From Robertmurraya sp047302285 (lineage in GTDB: Bacteria; Bacillota; Bacilli; Bacillales; Cytobacillaceae), in assembly GCF_047302285.1 (NCBI RefSeq), contig NZ_CP154845.1, positions 3,844,001-3,908,000 on the forward strand: a DNA stretch of 64,000 bases, read 5' to 3'. The first letter of the stretch is position 1; each line of letters begins with the position of its first letter. The notes beneath the pieces are model-generated. The model did no database searches. It had not been told where the DNA came from and saw nothing but the letters and a program-made list of their open reading frames with translations. A program made the position numbers and the translations under genes. This document shows, piece after piece, positions 9,588 through 17,768 of this stretch.

Positions 9588-10108
9588 ACCTTTACTCCTT
9601 TCAAAGTTGCTTTTTCATTTCGTACTAACCAAATAGAACATAAACATTTACTAAAAATAGAATAAATTTACAGAAATGAACCTATTTATTTTTCTATTTA
9701 AATCTTTCTAATATTCTACATTTTATATAAAATATTCCGGTTCGTCTACTATTAAACAGAATTATTTGTATATAGTAAATTTTCATTTAATATATATCCA
9801 AGTACAAATCCAGTAATATCAATGATTAATATATGTTATATTCTAAAAATATTCTTTTTAAAAAATAGGACTTAAATATGCTCATTTAGTTATTACCATA
9901 ATCGACAGCAGAGTTTTAGATATACTTTGAATTTGAAACTGACACATACACTTGTATTTTTTGATAATTTTGATTAATCAGTACGATTTTGCACAAAAGG
10001 TCTTGATAGCAATCGGTCTTTCAATATCAATAGAGAAGATGTAGGATCAAGTTAAGCAATTGCCCTTGATCTTTCTGCACAATTCTTAAGTGCAAGGAGG
10101 AATATGAC
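9588..10108. promoter_or_regulatory. Divergent regulatory region between the dpp and PTS operons
   Basis: An AT-rich 521-base gap that should contain the promoters of both operons. Next to the PTS regulator there is a nested hairpin, GATCAAG / CTTGATC (10045-10071), enclosing GCAATTGC. A second hairpin, TGCAC / GTGCA (10076-10094), abuts the AAGGAGG ribosome site (10094-10100). On the dpp side, two weak matches to the CodY box lie at 9665-9679 and about 9778-9792 (around 11 of 15 positions each). I could not identify a confident -35/-10 pair on either strand. Confidence 0.45.
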
Positions 10109-12211
10109 ATGTCACTAGATAAACGCAGTACTGCCATTTTGATGCAATTAATCAATGCTGACTCTTATCTGTCTGCAGAGGAATTAACAGAGAAATTAAA
10201 TGTTTCACGTCGAACCATCTATTATGATATGGAAAAAATAAATGATTGGCTTGCCAGCCTTGGAATCGACAAGATTGAAAAAGTTCGTAGTGCTGGGTTT
10301 ATTCTTACAGCCGAAGCAAAAAAACAGATTCCAATCAACCTTGAGAGTATGCAAGCTTGGCATTATGAATATTCACAGGATGAACGCAAGGCGTGGATTG
10401 CTATCTATATCTTAATGGGTGGAAAAAGATATTTTCTCGAGGATCTAATGGAAAAAATCAGAGTTAGTAGGACTACTACTATCGAAGATATTAAATCATT
10501 AAAAGCAGACATCGGATCCTTTCATCTTCATTTGGATTTTGAACGAAAAAAAGGGTACACCATAAGAGGTGAGGAAGCTGAAATTCGGAGAGCAATTGGG
10601 TATTATTTATCGATTGCTATCCCTATACAAAATCAGCATTCATTAGTAGTAGCTCTTCAAATCCAATTTAACGACTCACTAAGTAGTGAGCATCTTTTAG
10701 AGTTACTAAAACAGGTTTATCATTTACTCTTCCAAAGCGAAAAAGAATTAAATATTAAGTTTACAGATGATATGCTTTATAGCTTAAGTCTGCGATTCGT
10801 GTTATTTAGCATGAGGATTACTCAAAAGAATTATATAAAAATGGATTTAGTTGAGAAAGAAGTTTTACGGAAAACGAAGGCATTTATAGTAACAAAACAA
10901 ATTTGTCATGAACTCGAAAGTATCTTTAAAACATCCTTTCCTGATGATGAGAAGTTCTATTTAACAACCTACTTATTAGGTGCCCGTGTTAATTATTCTG
11001 AGGAAGATCGAAATGACAATATCCTCTCAGAAGAATTAATGAATGTTGCCAAAAAAATGACTCATCAATTTCAAATCCTTGCATGTACATTATTTGACGC
11101 TCAGGAAATGCTGGTGAAAAATCTCGTTCTTCATTTAAAACCTGCTTTTTATCGGGTCAAATACGGACTTGATCTCGAAAAAAATATTGTTGACTCTGTT
11201 AAATCTAAATTTGAAGAGGTGTACTCCCTCACACAAAAAGTGGTCGAGCCCTTCGAAAAGTTAATTGGAAAACCATTACCTGAAAATGAAATCGCCTATA
11301 TCTCATTTCATTTTGGTGGTTGCTTACGGAGAGCTGGAACTACGTTAATTTCTAGAAAAAAAGCATTAGTCGTATGTGCAAATGGAATTGGAACTTCACA
11401 AATACTAAAGCAGCAATTAGAAGGTTTATTTTCTACTATTGATATTATTGACTCTGTTTCCGTTAGAGATTATGAGGAAAAGGACTATGTGATTGATCTC
11501 GTTTTTTCGACAACAGCGATTCAAAAAAAGGATGTTCCACAATTTGTCGTTAGTCCCATTTTGTCCGATGCTGAAAAAGAAAGTTTGTTAAAAAAGGTGA
11601 ACGCCATCTTTAATCGTTCGCAAAAACAAACTCTCGCAACAGATAGAATCATGGACGTTATTGAACGTTACGCAACGATACATCAAAAAGATGAGCTAAT
11701 AAAAGAACTAAGACAATATTTAAATCGTCCAGAAATCACTATAGCTGAAACGTATAAACCTAACTTAATTGATATTTTAAAAGAAGAACATATCCATACG
11801 GCGTCAAGTGTTTCAGATTGGAAATCTGCCGTCAAATTAGCGGCTCACTCCCTTATAGAAGGTGACTACATTACGGAAGAATATCGGGATGCGATGATTT
11901 CAAATATCGAAAAGCATGGACCTTATATTGTTATTTCTCCGAAGGTAGCGATTCCTCATGCGAAACCTGAAGATGGCGTCAAACAACTAGGCATGAGTCT
12001 GTTAAAACTAGAAGAAGCCGTTTCCTTTTCAAATGATTCGAAGCATGATGTTTTCTTAATCATTACATTTGCTCCTTTTGATCAAGAATCACATCTCAGG
12101 GCTTTATCCCAATTAACAGGATTATTTTCCAAAAAAGACACAGTGAACAGATTAATCAAACTTCAATCAGCACGTGAAATCTATCAATATATTAAACAAT
12201 CCCTTAATTGA
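10109..12211 (+). CDS. PRD-containing PTS-controlled transcriptional activator (HTH-PRD-PRD-EIIB-EIIA)
   Basis: A 700-residue multidomain regulator of the MtlR/LicR type. Two N-terminal helix-turn-helix domains (about residues 5-60 and 90-150, the first with LTEKLNVSRRTIYYDM) are followed by two PTS regulation domains (about 190-405). A GatB-like EIIB domain has its Cys near 422 (VVCANGIGTSQ). An EIIA domain has its His near 617 (AIPHAKPEDGV). These proteins sense PTS phosphorylation and activate the adjacent PTS operon. An ATG at 10104 runs into a stop after four codons, so the ATG at 10109, 8 bases after AAGGAGG, is used. The EIIA gene downstream encodes a close relative of the regulator's own EIIA domain (both have PHA-PEDGVK). 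Confidence 0.9.
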   Translation: MSLDKRSTAILMQLINADSYLSAEELTEKLNVSRRTIYYDMEKINDWLASLGIDKIEKVRSAGFILTAEAKKQIPINLESMQAWHYEYSQDERKAWIAIYILMGGKRYFLEDLMEKIRVSRTTTIEDIKSLKADIGSFHLHLDFERKKGYTIRGEEAEIRRAIGYYLSIAIPIQNQHSLVVALQIQFNDSLSSEHLLELLKQVYHLLFQSEKELNIKFTDDMLYSLSLRFVLFSMRITQKNYIKMDLVEKEVLRKTKAFIVTKQICHELESIFKTSFPDDEKFYLTTYLLGARVNYSEEDRNDNILSEELMNVAKKMTHQFQILACTLFDAQEMLVKNLVLHLKPAFYRVKYGLDLEKNIVDSVKSKFEEVYSLTQKVVEPFEKLIGKPLPENEIAYISFHFGGCLRRAGTTLISRKKALVVCANGIGTSQILKQQLEGLFSTIDIIDSVSVRDYEEKDYVIDLVFSTTAIQKKDVPQFVVSPILSDAEKESLLKKVNAIFNRSQKQTLATDRIMDVIERYATIHQKDELIKELRQYLNRPEITIAETYKPNLIDILKEEHIHTASSVSDWKSAVKLAAHSLIEGDYITEEYRDAMISNIEKHGPYIVISPKVAIPHAKPEDGVKQLGMSLLKLEEAVSFSNDSKHDVFLIITFAPFDQESHLRALSQLTGLFSKKDTVNRLIKLQSAREIYQYIKQSLN

Positions 12212-12246
12212 ACAGCATTAGGTTAACGAACATGGAGGTGTGATAC

Positions 12247-12687
12247 ATGAAATTTTTGGAGGAATCTTTAATTGCTTTAGACGTAGAGGCTGCATCACCT
12301 GAAGAAGCTATTTTTAGCACAGGCATGCTTCTAATGAATAATGATCTTGTTGAAGAAACATACGTACATGCCATGGTACGCTCCTTTAAAACAAATGGTC
12401 CATATTTTGTCCTTGCGCCAAATATAGCTCTCCCCCATGCAAGGCCAGAAGATGGCGTCAAAGAGGCATGTGTATCATTTGTAAGACTAAAGACACCAGT
12501 TAAATTTGGTCATTCTCATAACGACCCAGTGAGGTTAGTTTTCGGCTTAGGTGCTTCATCTAGTATCGAGCATGTTACCGTGCTGCAAAAATTAATGGCA
12601 CTATTATCCGATCAAGAAAATGTAGAAAAACTACTAAATGCCAAAAGCTATGAAGATATTAAACCATTAATAGGAGGACAAGCCTAA
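12247..12687 (+). CDS. PTS EIIA component (fructose/mannitol/ascorbate type)
   Basis: A 146-residue soluble phosphocarrier. The phosphorylatable His is residue 64 in the motif IALPHARPEDGV. It should accept phosphate from HPr and pass it to the EIIB encoded immediately after. The stop codon overlaps the EIIB start by one base (TAATGA), so the two are translationally coupled. ATG follows GGAGGTGTGATAC. Family membership (PTS_EIIA_2) is clear; the sugar cannot be deduced from this subunit. Confidence 0.92.
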   Translation: MKFLEESLIALDVEAASPEEAIFSTGMLLMNNDLVEETYVHAMVRSFKTNGPYFVLAPNIALPHARPEDGVKEACVSFVRLKTPVKFGHSHNDPVRLVFGLGASSSIEHVTVLQKLMALLSDQENVEKLLNAKSYEDIKPLIGGQA

Positions 12688-12953
12688 TGAAGATTTTATG
12701 CGTATGTGGTCTAGGACAAGGAACAAGTTTGATTTTACGAATTAATGTAGAAAACGTATTGCGCACTATGGGAATTGAAGCAGATGTTGAAAATACGGAC
12801 GTTTCCAGTGCTTCTGCAGAACGTCCTGACTATATCATTACAAGTAATGAATTATCACAATCATTAGCAGGACATTCATCGAAAATCATTATTGTTAATA
12901 ACTACTTTGATACAAATGAAATTAAAACAGCTCTTGAAGCAAATATCGTCTAG
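12687..12953 (+). CDS. PTS EIIB component (lactose/ascorbate type)
   Basis: An 88-residue EIIB. The catalytic Cys7 lies in the loop VCGLGQGTS, as in UlaB-like proteins. It is phosphorylated by the EIIA encoded before it and phosphorylates the sugar as the EIIC passes it inward. It belongs to the same operon; 30 bases separate it from the EIIC gene. Confidence 0.9.
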   Translation: MKILCVCGLGQGTSLILRINVENVLRTMGIEADVENTDVSSASAERPDYIITSNELSQSLAGHSSKIIIVNNYFDTNEIKTALEANIV

Positions 12954-12983
12954 TAAAGCCCAGATAATAAAGGAGGAAAAACA

Positions 12984-14279
12984 ATGGAGATTATTCAATG
13001 GTTAGCATCTAACTTCTTTGGGATACCGGCTATTTTATTAGGTTTTATCGTGTTGCTTGGTTTGATTTTACAGAAAAAGAATACAAGTCAAATCATCAGT
13101 GGCACATTTAAAGCCATGATTGGTTTCTTAATCATTAATGCTGGTGCAGGTGTCATTACTGGTTCCCTTGGAGTTTTTGAACCAATGTGGAGTGAAGTAT
13201 TTGGAATTGAAGGTGCAGAATTTAGTTCCTTTATGGGGCAAGAAGCATTCAATGCGAAATACGGCTCAGCAGTAACATTAGCGATGTTTATCGGATTTGT
13301 GATTAACGTATTATTAGCAAGGTTTACGCGCTTTAAATATATTTACTTAACAGGACATATGATGTTCTGGACAACGATGATTTTCGCTGGTGTCCTCATC
13401 GACACTACAACAAATATTCCGTTCGCGGCATTAGTTCTCATATTATCCGTATTTATGGGGATTTATTGGACATTTCAACCAGCTATCGTCCAACCGTACA
13501 TGCGTAAAATTACTGGACATGATCAAATAGCGCTAGGTCACACTTCTGCGCTCGTTGCCTTACTCGCATCTTGGTTTGGAAAATGGTTTGGGAATAAAGA
13601 AAATGATTCAGAAAAAATCAAGTTGCCTAAAGGTCTTGAGTTCCTAAGAGACTCCAATGTCATTACCGCACTAACGATGAGTATTCTATTCGTAGTAGGT
13701 GCCGTCATTCTTTCTCTAAAAGATACTCCAGCAGCAGATGCCTTAATTGCACAAGCTGGCGATCAGAATTTTATAATGTATGCCATTATTCAATCCTTTA
13801 CCTTTGCAGCTGGTATTGCTGTCGTGCTTTTCGGGGTAAAAATGTTTATTGGAGAGATCGTTCCTGCCTTCAATGGTATTGCTACGAAACTTGTTCCAGG
13901 TGCAAGACCTGCATTAGATGCACCTATCGTCTTCACTTATGCACCAAATGCAGTTATTCTTGGTTTCCTAGGTGCATTTGTAGGCGGACTCATCTGGCTA
14001 ATTGTTTTGGGTCAAACAGTAGGTTATGTGTTTGTACCAACGATGATTGTACTATTCTTCCATGGAGCAACAGCTGGTGTTTTTGGGAATGCAACCGGTG
14101 GTGTACGAGGTGCCCTAATGGGTGGCTTCATTACAGCAACAATTGTCGCTTGGGGACAATATTTCATGGTTAAAACACTAATTTCTTCTACAATCCCAGA
14201 CACCGCCATGTGGGCCGCAGATTCTGATATGTTCATCTTAGGACCACTATTCAAATTAATCGGAATGTTATTTAATTAA
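12984..14279 (+). CDS. PTS EIIC permease (UlaA/SgaT ascorbate family)
   Basis: A 431-residue polytopic membrane protein with about ten hydrophobic segments. The ITGHDQIALGHTS segment near residue 180 and GARPALDAPIVFTYAPNAVILGFLGAF near 310 are the substrate-site regions of the UlaA/SgaT superfamily (quoted only in part where longer). It forms the membrane channel of a three-gene PTS. Homologues transport ascorbate and other sugar acids or lactones, and many remain unassigned. The downstream lactonase-fold and KDGP aldolase genes suggest an acidic or lactone substrate. Ribosome site AAAGGAGG precedes the ATG. Confidence 0.9.
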   Translation: MEIIQWLASNFFGIPAILLGFIVLLGLILQKKNTSQIISGTFKAMIGFLIINAGAGVITGSLGVFEPMWSEVFGIEGAEFSSFMGQEAFNAKYGSAVTLAMFIGFVINVLLARFTRFKYIYLTGHMMFWTTMIFAGVLIDTTTNIPFAALVLILSVFMGIYWTFQPAIVQPYMRKITGHDQIALGHTSALVALLASWFGKWFGNKENDSEKIKLPKGLEFLRDSNVITALTMSILFVVGAVILSLKDTPAADALIAQAGDQNFIMYAIIQSFTFAAGIAVVLFGVKMFIGEIVPAFNGIATKLVPGARPALDAPIVFTYAPNAVILGFLGAFVGGLIWLIVLGQTVGYVFVPTMIVLFFHGATAGVFGNATGGVRGALMGGFITATIVAWGQYFMVKTLISSTIPDTAMWAADSDMFILGPLFKLIGMLFN

Positions 14280-14300
14280 CAACAAAATGAAAACCGACAT

Positions 14301-14430
14301 CCATCAGTCTTCAGTTTGAATGACAACGTTTGGTTCATCTTGCTAAATCTTGAGAAAAGCGGAGTTTCCTATGAAGGGAGCAAGCACGAGAAAAGGGAAA
14401 GAAAGCAGACGTTTGCGATAACCGCCTGAG
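14301..14430. mobile_element. Short dispersed element, copy B, inserted in a terminator
   Basis: A 130-base non-coding unit beginning CCATCAG and ending GCCTGAG. It is flanked by 7-base direct repeats CCGACAT (14294-14300 and 14431-14437). Removing the unit and one CCGACAT rejoins AAATGAAAACCGACAT with GAATTT and ATGTCGGTTTTCATTT, a perfect 16-base-pair hairpin with a T-rich tail. A related copy lies at 28066-28196 in the opposite orientation. Shared blocks include AAGCGGAGTT / GAGCGGAGTT, GAGCACC-like runs and CGTTTG near each end. It encodes nothing evident, so it looks like a MITE-type non-autonomous element. Confidence 0.65.
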
Positions 14431-14457
14431 CCGACATGAATTTATGTCGGTTTTCAT
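14431..14457 (+). terminator. Intra-operon terminator remnant upstream of the lactonase gene
   Basis: CCGACAT / ATGTCGG stem with a GAATTT loop and TTTTCATTT tail, 24 bases before the lactonase start. A second CCGACAT-containing arm at 14285-14300 could pair instead with 14444-14459. The structure probably reduces transcription from the PTS genes into the catabolic genes. Confidence 0.7.
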
Positions 14458-14480
14458 TTAGTCAACTAGGAGGAATCGAG

Positions 14481-15473
14481 ATGAGTTTTATTCGTACATT
14501 AAGAGGAGATATTAAGCCGGAAAAGTTAGGATTTACTTATTCTCATGAACATATTGTTTGTCGTCCAGCCTATTGGGCTGAAAGAGATGCCAATGATTTA
14601 CTATTAGATGACAAAGAAAAATCTAAAAAAGATGTTGCTGATTTCAAACGTCATGGAGGACAAGCAATTGTTGATGCCACTGCCATTGATTATGGTCGAG
14701 ATGTTCCAGCTGTCAAAGAAATTTCTGATGAGCTTGATCTCCATATTATCGGTACAGCTGGTTTTAACAAGAGCTTTCTATGGGATGGAAAGATTAAAGA
14801 AGAGCTCAAACCCCTTATTGGCAATTATGAAACCTATGCAGAATGGATTGACAATACAAGTATTAATAAACTAACTGAATTTGTCATTAGTGAAGTGGAA
14901 GAAGGGCTGGAAGGCACCCCATTTAAAGCTGGACAAGTGAAATTCGGAACAGGCTATAACCGTATTACCCCCTTAGAGGAGAAAACTTTACGTGCAGTAG
15001 CTAGAGCCCACCATGAAACAAAAGCTCCGATTCATTCACATACCGAAGTTGGCACAATGGCATTGGAGCAAATTGAACTATTAAAATCAGAAAATGTGAA
15101 TCTTGAATTCTTAAGTTTGGGACATATGGATCGCAATCCAGATCCATACTATCATGAGAAAATAGCAAAAACAGGAGCACTATTAAGCTTTGATGGCATT
15201 GCGAAAATCAAATACGCACCAGAATCACTGAGAATTGAGTGTATTTTAAATTTAGTAGAAAAAGGCTATGAAAACCAAATCTTAATTTCCGGTGATACAG
15301 CTCGTAAAAGTTACTACAAACATTATGATTACGGTTTAGGTTTAGAATACATTATTGCTAAGTGGGTTCCAAGATTCATTGATGAAGCGAATCAAAAAGG
15401 GTTTAATGGGGAGCAGTTGGTTCATAAATTCTTTGTAGAAAACCCAGCAAAATGCTTTACATTTAAAAAATAG
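14481..15473 (+). CDS. Phosphotriesterase-family metal hydrolase, probable sugar-lactone phosphatase-type lactonase
   Basis: A 330-residue amidohydrolase-superfamily TIM barrel of the PTE/PHP branch. Metal ligands are visible: HEH at residues 22-24, a Lys in QVKFGTGYN suited to carbamylation, HSHTE and GHMDRNPDP, and the Asp in LISGDTARKS. As I recall, close relatives in Listeria and Bacillus halodurans hydrolyse 5-phosphorylated furanose lactones; if so, this enzyme opens a phospholactone made by the PTS. ATG at 14481 has AGGAGG 7 bases upstream; longer reading frames back to 14436 lack a site. It is first of four tightly packed catabolic genes. Confidence 0.85.
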   Translation: MSFIRTLRGDIKPEKLGFTYSHEHIVCRPAYWAERDANDLLLDDKEKSKKDVADFKRHGGQAIVDATAIDYGRDVPAVKEISDELDLHIIGTAGFNKSFLWDGKIKEELKPLIGNYETYAEWIDNTSINKLTEFVISEVEEGLEGTPFKAGQVKFGTGYNRITPLEEKTLRAVARAHHETKAPIHSHTEVGTMALEQIELLKSENVNLEFLSLGHMDRNPDPYYHEKIAKTGALLSFDGIAKIKYAPESLRIECILNLVEKGYENQILISGDTARKSYYKHYDYGLGLEYIIAKWVPRFIDEANQKGFNGEQLVHKFFVENPAKCFTFKK

Positions 15474-15489
15474 TCAGCGAGGTGTAAGC

Positions 15490-16218
15490 ATGCAATTCCA
15501 ATATGAAAACTCCTTTGAAGTCAAAGAAAAAATAATCGATAAAAAGGTCGCTATTTTACCAATAGGTGCTGTAGAGGCACATGGCCCACATTTGCCATTA
15601 GGTACTGATAATCTTTTAGCAGAACGGTTAAGTGCAAAGCTTGCCGAACGAATCAATGGATTTGTTTTACCTACCTTACCTTATGGACAAGTTTGGAGTT
15701 TAAAGAACTTCCCTGGTAGCATCAATGTATCGAATGAATCTTTAATTAGTATGTTATTCGATATTGGAGAAAGTTTATATCGTCAAGGCTTTCAAATTTT
15801 TGCCATGGTCAATGGTCATCTAGGAAATGCTGTTGCCATGAAGGAAGCAGCACGAAAACTTTATGAAAAATACCCAGATTTAATCGTACTCTATCTATTT
15901 TATCCTGGAACGAGCAAAGCCATTGCTGAAGTTAGAGAAACTCCTGCAAGTCACGGCACATACTTTCATGCAGATGAAATAGAAACGTCCTATATGTTAT
16001 ACCTAGCTCCAGAATTTGTCGATATGGATAAAGCAATAGATGATATGCCCTCGATTCCACTGACAGCTGATGTGACACCGACACCATGGGAAGAATTCAC
16101 CGAAACTGCAGTCTTAAGTGATGCGACATTAGCTCGTATAGATAAAGGGGAAAAAGTAATCAAAGTTGCCCTCGAGAACATGGTACAAATTATTGAAGAA
16201 ATGAAAGAAGGCCGCTAA
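15490..16218 (+). CDS. Creatininase-family hydrolase
   Basis: A 242-residue member of the creatininase/creatinine amidohydrolase fold. Metal-site motifs are all present: GAVEAHGPHLPLGTD near residue 27, NGHLGN near 110 and HADEIETS near 160. The family opens cyclic amides or hydrolyses formamide-type bonds. In a PTS sugar operon the substrate is likely a sugar-derived lactam or amide, but this is inference. It starts 16 bases after the lactonase gene behind GAGGTG. One base separates its stop from the aldolase start. Confidence 0.87.
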   Translation: MQFQYENSFEVKEKIIDKKVAILPIGAVEAHGPHLPLGTDNLLAERLSAKLAERINGFVLPTLPYGQVWSLKNFPGSINVSNESLISMLFDIGESLYRQGFQIFAMVNGHLGNAVAMKEAARKLYEKYPDLIVLYLFYPGTSKAIAEVRETPASHGTYFHADEIETSYMLYLAPEFVDMDKAIDDMPSIPLTADVTPTPWEEFTETAVLSDATLARIDKGEKVIKVALENMVQIIEEMKEGR

Positions 16219-16219
16219 C

Positions 16220-16933
16220 ATGTTAAAAGATAAGCTTTTTGATTTTGTCTTATTCAACTTTCTAGCAAAGGATAAAGAAAATGTACAGGACATCATGGAT
16301 GCCGGAAAAGGATTTGTCGTTCCAGGAATCGTAGCATCCGATTTTTCAATTATTGAAGAAGGTGCTAGTAAGGTTAAAGAACTTAAGGAAGTAGTAGATA
16401 TCGTCTCTATCGGTCTCGGCGGTGGCGGGGATCCCATGTACGCAAAACGAGTTCTCGACATTGCAGCCTTCTCTAATCCAGGACATATTAATCAACCATT
16501 TGAAAGTGCTATATATGCAAGAGGATTTCTTGACGGAAAAGGAACCTCTCCACAACTCGTTAACGCATTAGTAAATCCAAGTGGAACGATTGGAACAGTG
16601 AAACTGCCCTCTGGTTTGGAACTAAAGGTTGAGGAATTTGTGGAAATGGCGCTTGCATTAGAGGTGGAGTCCATCAAATTTATGCCTCTATCAGGTGAAG
16701 TTCATTTAGAGGAACTCGTCTATTTAACAAAAGTGGCCGCTCGAAAAGGAATTCGTGGCATTGAACCTGCAGGTGGTATTAGCAAATCAAATATTAAGAC
16801 GATCATCAATGCCGTTAAGAATATTGAAATAGAATTTTTCATGCCACATATATTTGGTTCCACGATTGATCAAGCGACAGGGAAAACAATTCCAACTGAA
16901 GTGGCAAAAATATTACATTCACTGGAGGCTTAA
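16220..16933 (+). CDS. dagF: 2-dehydro-3-deoxy-6-phosphogluconate (KDGP) aldolase, DagF type
   Basis: A 237-residue protein of the KDGP_aldolase family (PF07071), which splits 2-keto-3-deoxy-6-phosphogluconate to pyruvate and glyceraldehyde 3-phosphate. It has VPGIVASDFS near residue 35, VSIGLGGGGDP near 65 and the conserved ESIKFMPLSG and GIEPAGGISKSNI segments near the C-terminus. In enteric bacteria DgaF acts in D-glucosaminate breakdown next to an ammonia-lyase; no lyase gene is seen here. ATG lies one base after the creatininase stop, so translation is likely coupled. Confidence 0.88.
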   Translation: MLKDKLFDFVLFNFLAKDKENVQDIMDAGKGFVVPGIVASDFSIIEEGASKVKELKEVVDIVSIGLGGGGDPMYAKRVLDIAAFSNPGHINQPFESAIYARGFLDGKGTSPQLVNALVNPSGTIGTVKLPSGLELKVEEFVEMALALEVESIKFMPLSGEVHLEELVYLTKVAARKGIRGIEPAGGISKSNIKTIINAVKNIEIEFFMPHIFGSTIDQATGKTIPTEVAKILHSLEA

Positions 16934-16936
16934 CCT

Positions 16937-17686
16937 ATGCTATCGAGCTATTTTGAAAAAGTAAGCCATTTACTACAGTTAGTTTTAGAGAATGAAAACG
17001 AGCAATTACAATTAGCAGCTGAAAAAGTCGCAAATAGTATCGAAAACGGTGGTATTATTCAATTGTTTGGATGTGGCCATTCACATATCTTAACTGAAGA
17101 AGTTTTCTATCGTGCTGGCGGATTAGTACCGATTAAACCGATTTTATTTGAACCTTTAATGCTACATGAAGGGGCAATGCGTTCTTCCCAATTAGAGCGA
17201 AAAAATGATTATGCGCAGAACTTTTTAACAGAACATGAGATTAAAGCAAATGATATTGTCTTTGTATTATCTACTTCTGGTCGAAATCCTGTACCTGTTG
17301 ATGTAGCACAATATGCGAAAGAAAAAGGGGCCTTTGTCATTGGACTAACTTCTTTAGAATATTCCCAAAGCCAACCATCTCGTCATAAAAGCGGAAACCA
17401 TCTTTATAATTCAGTCGATTTAGTGATTAATAATTACTCTGCTAAAGGAGATGCTATCTTAAGCTACGATAAGGTAAAGGTGCCATTTGCTCCTACTTCT
17501 ACAGTTGTTGGTGCGGCTATTTTAAATAGTATATTTGCAGAAGCCATTAAAATGATGGCAGATCGTGACTTTGAGCCACCCATCTTCCTAAGTGGAAATA
17601 TGGAAGGTTCTGACGCACATAATGAAGCATTAGTAAAAAAATATGAAAAACGGATTCCTTTATTAACCTTAAATGTGGAAAACTAA
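16937..17686 (+). CDS. SIS-domain phosphosugar-binding protein (UPF0309 type)
   Basis: A 249-residue protein with a single sugar-isomerase (SIS) domain. LFGCGHSHILTEE near residue 42 and LSTSGRNPVPVDVA near 110 are the phosphosugar-binding loops. The length and N-terminal helix match UPF0309. It probably isomerises or binds a phosphorylated intermediate of the operon; SIS proteins often handle ketose/aldose or amino-sugar phosphates. The ribosome site (CTGGAGG) lies within the end of the aldolase gene. It is the last gene before a strong terminator. Confidence 0.85.
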   Translation: MLSSYFEKVSHLLQLVLENENEQLQLAAEKVANSIENGGIIQLFGCGHSHILTEEVFYRAGGLVPIKPILFEPLMLHEGAMRSSQLERKNDYAQNFLTEHEIKANDIVFVLSTSGRNPVPVDVAQYAKEKGAFVIGLTSLEYSQSQPSRHKSGNHLYNSVDLVINNYSAKGDAILSYDKVKVPFAPTSTVVGAAILNSIFAEAIKMMADRDFEPPIFLSGNMEGSDAHNEALVKKYEKRIPLLTLNVEN

Positions 17687-17701
17687 TTGATTTAAAGCCG
17701 T

Positions 17702-17752
17702 AAAAAACAGCCAAGAGAACGATTCTAGCGATTGTTCTCTTGACTGTTTTTT
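17702..17752. terminator. Bidirectional terminator between PTS operon and ygaD
   Basis: AAAAAACAG / CTGTTTTTT flanks an inner CAAGAGAAC / GTTCTCTTG stem. A and T runs on opposite sides let it serve both converging transcripts. Confidence 0.93.
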
Positions 17753-17768
17753 ATTAAATAACGGAAGT

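Noticed and set aside
9665..9792. CodY boxes upstream of the dpp-type operon
   Set aside because: Both candidates have about four mismatches in 15, which is near background in AT-rich DNA. Mentioned only as possible.
14436..14480. Extended N-terminus for the lactonase gene
   Set aside because: The extra 15 residues overlap the terminator hairpin. The ATG at 14481 has AGGAGG at proper distance.
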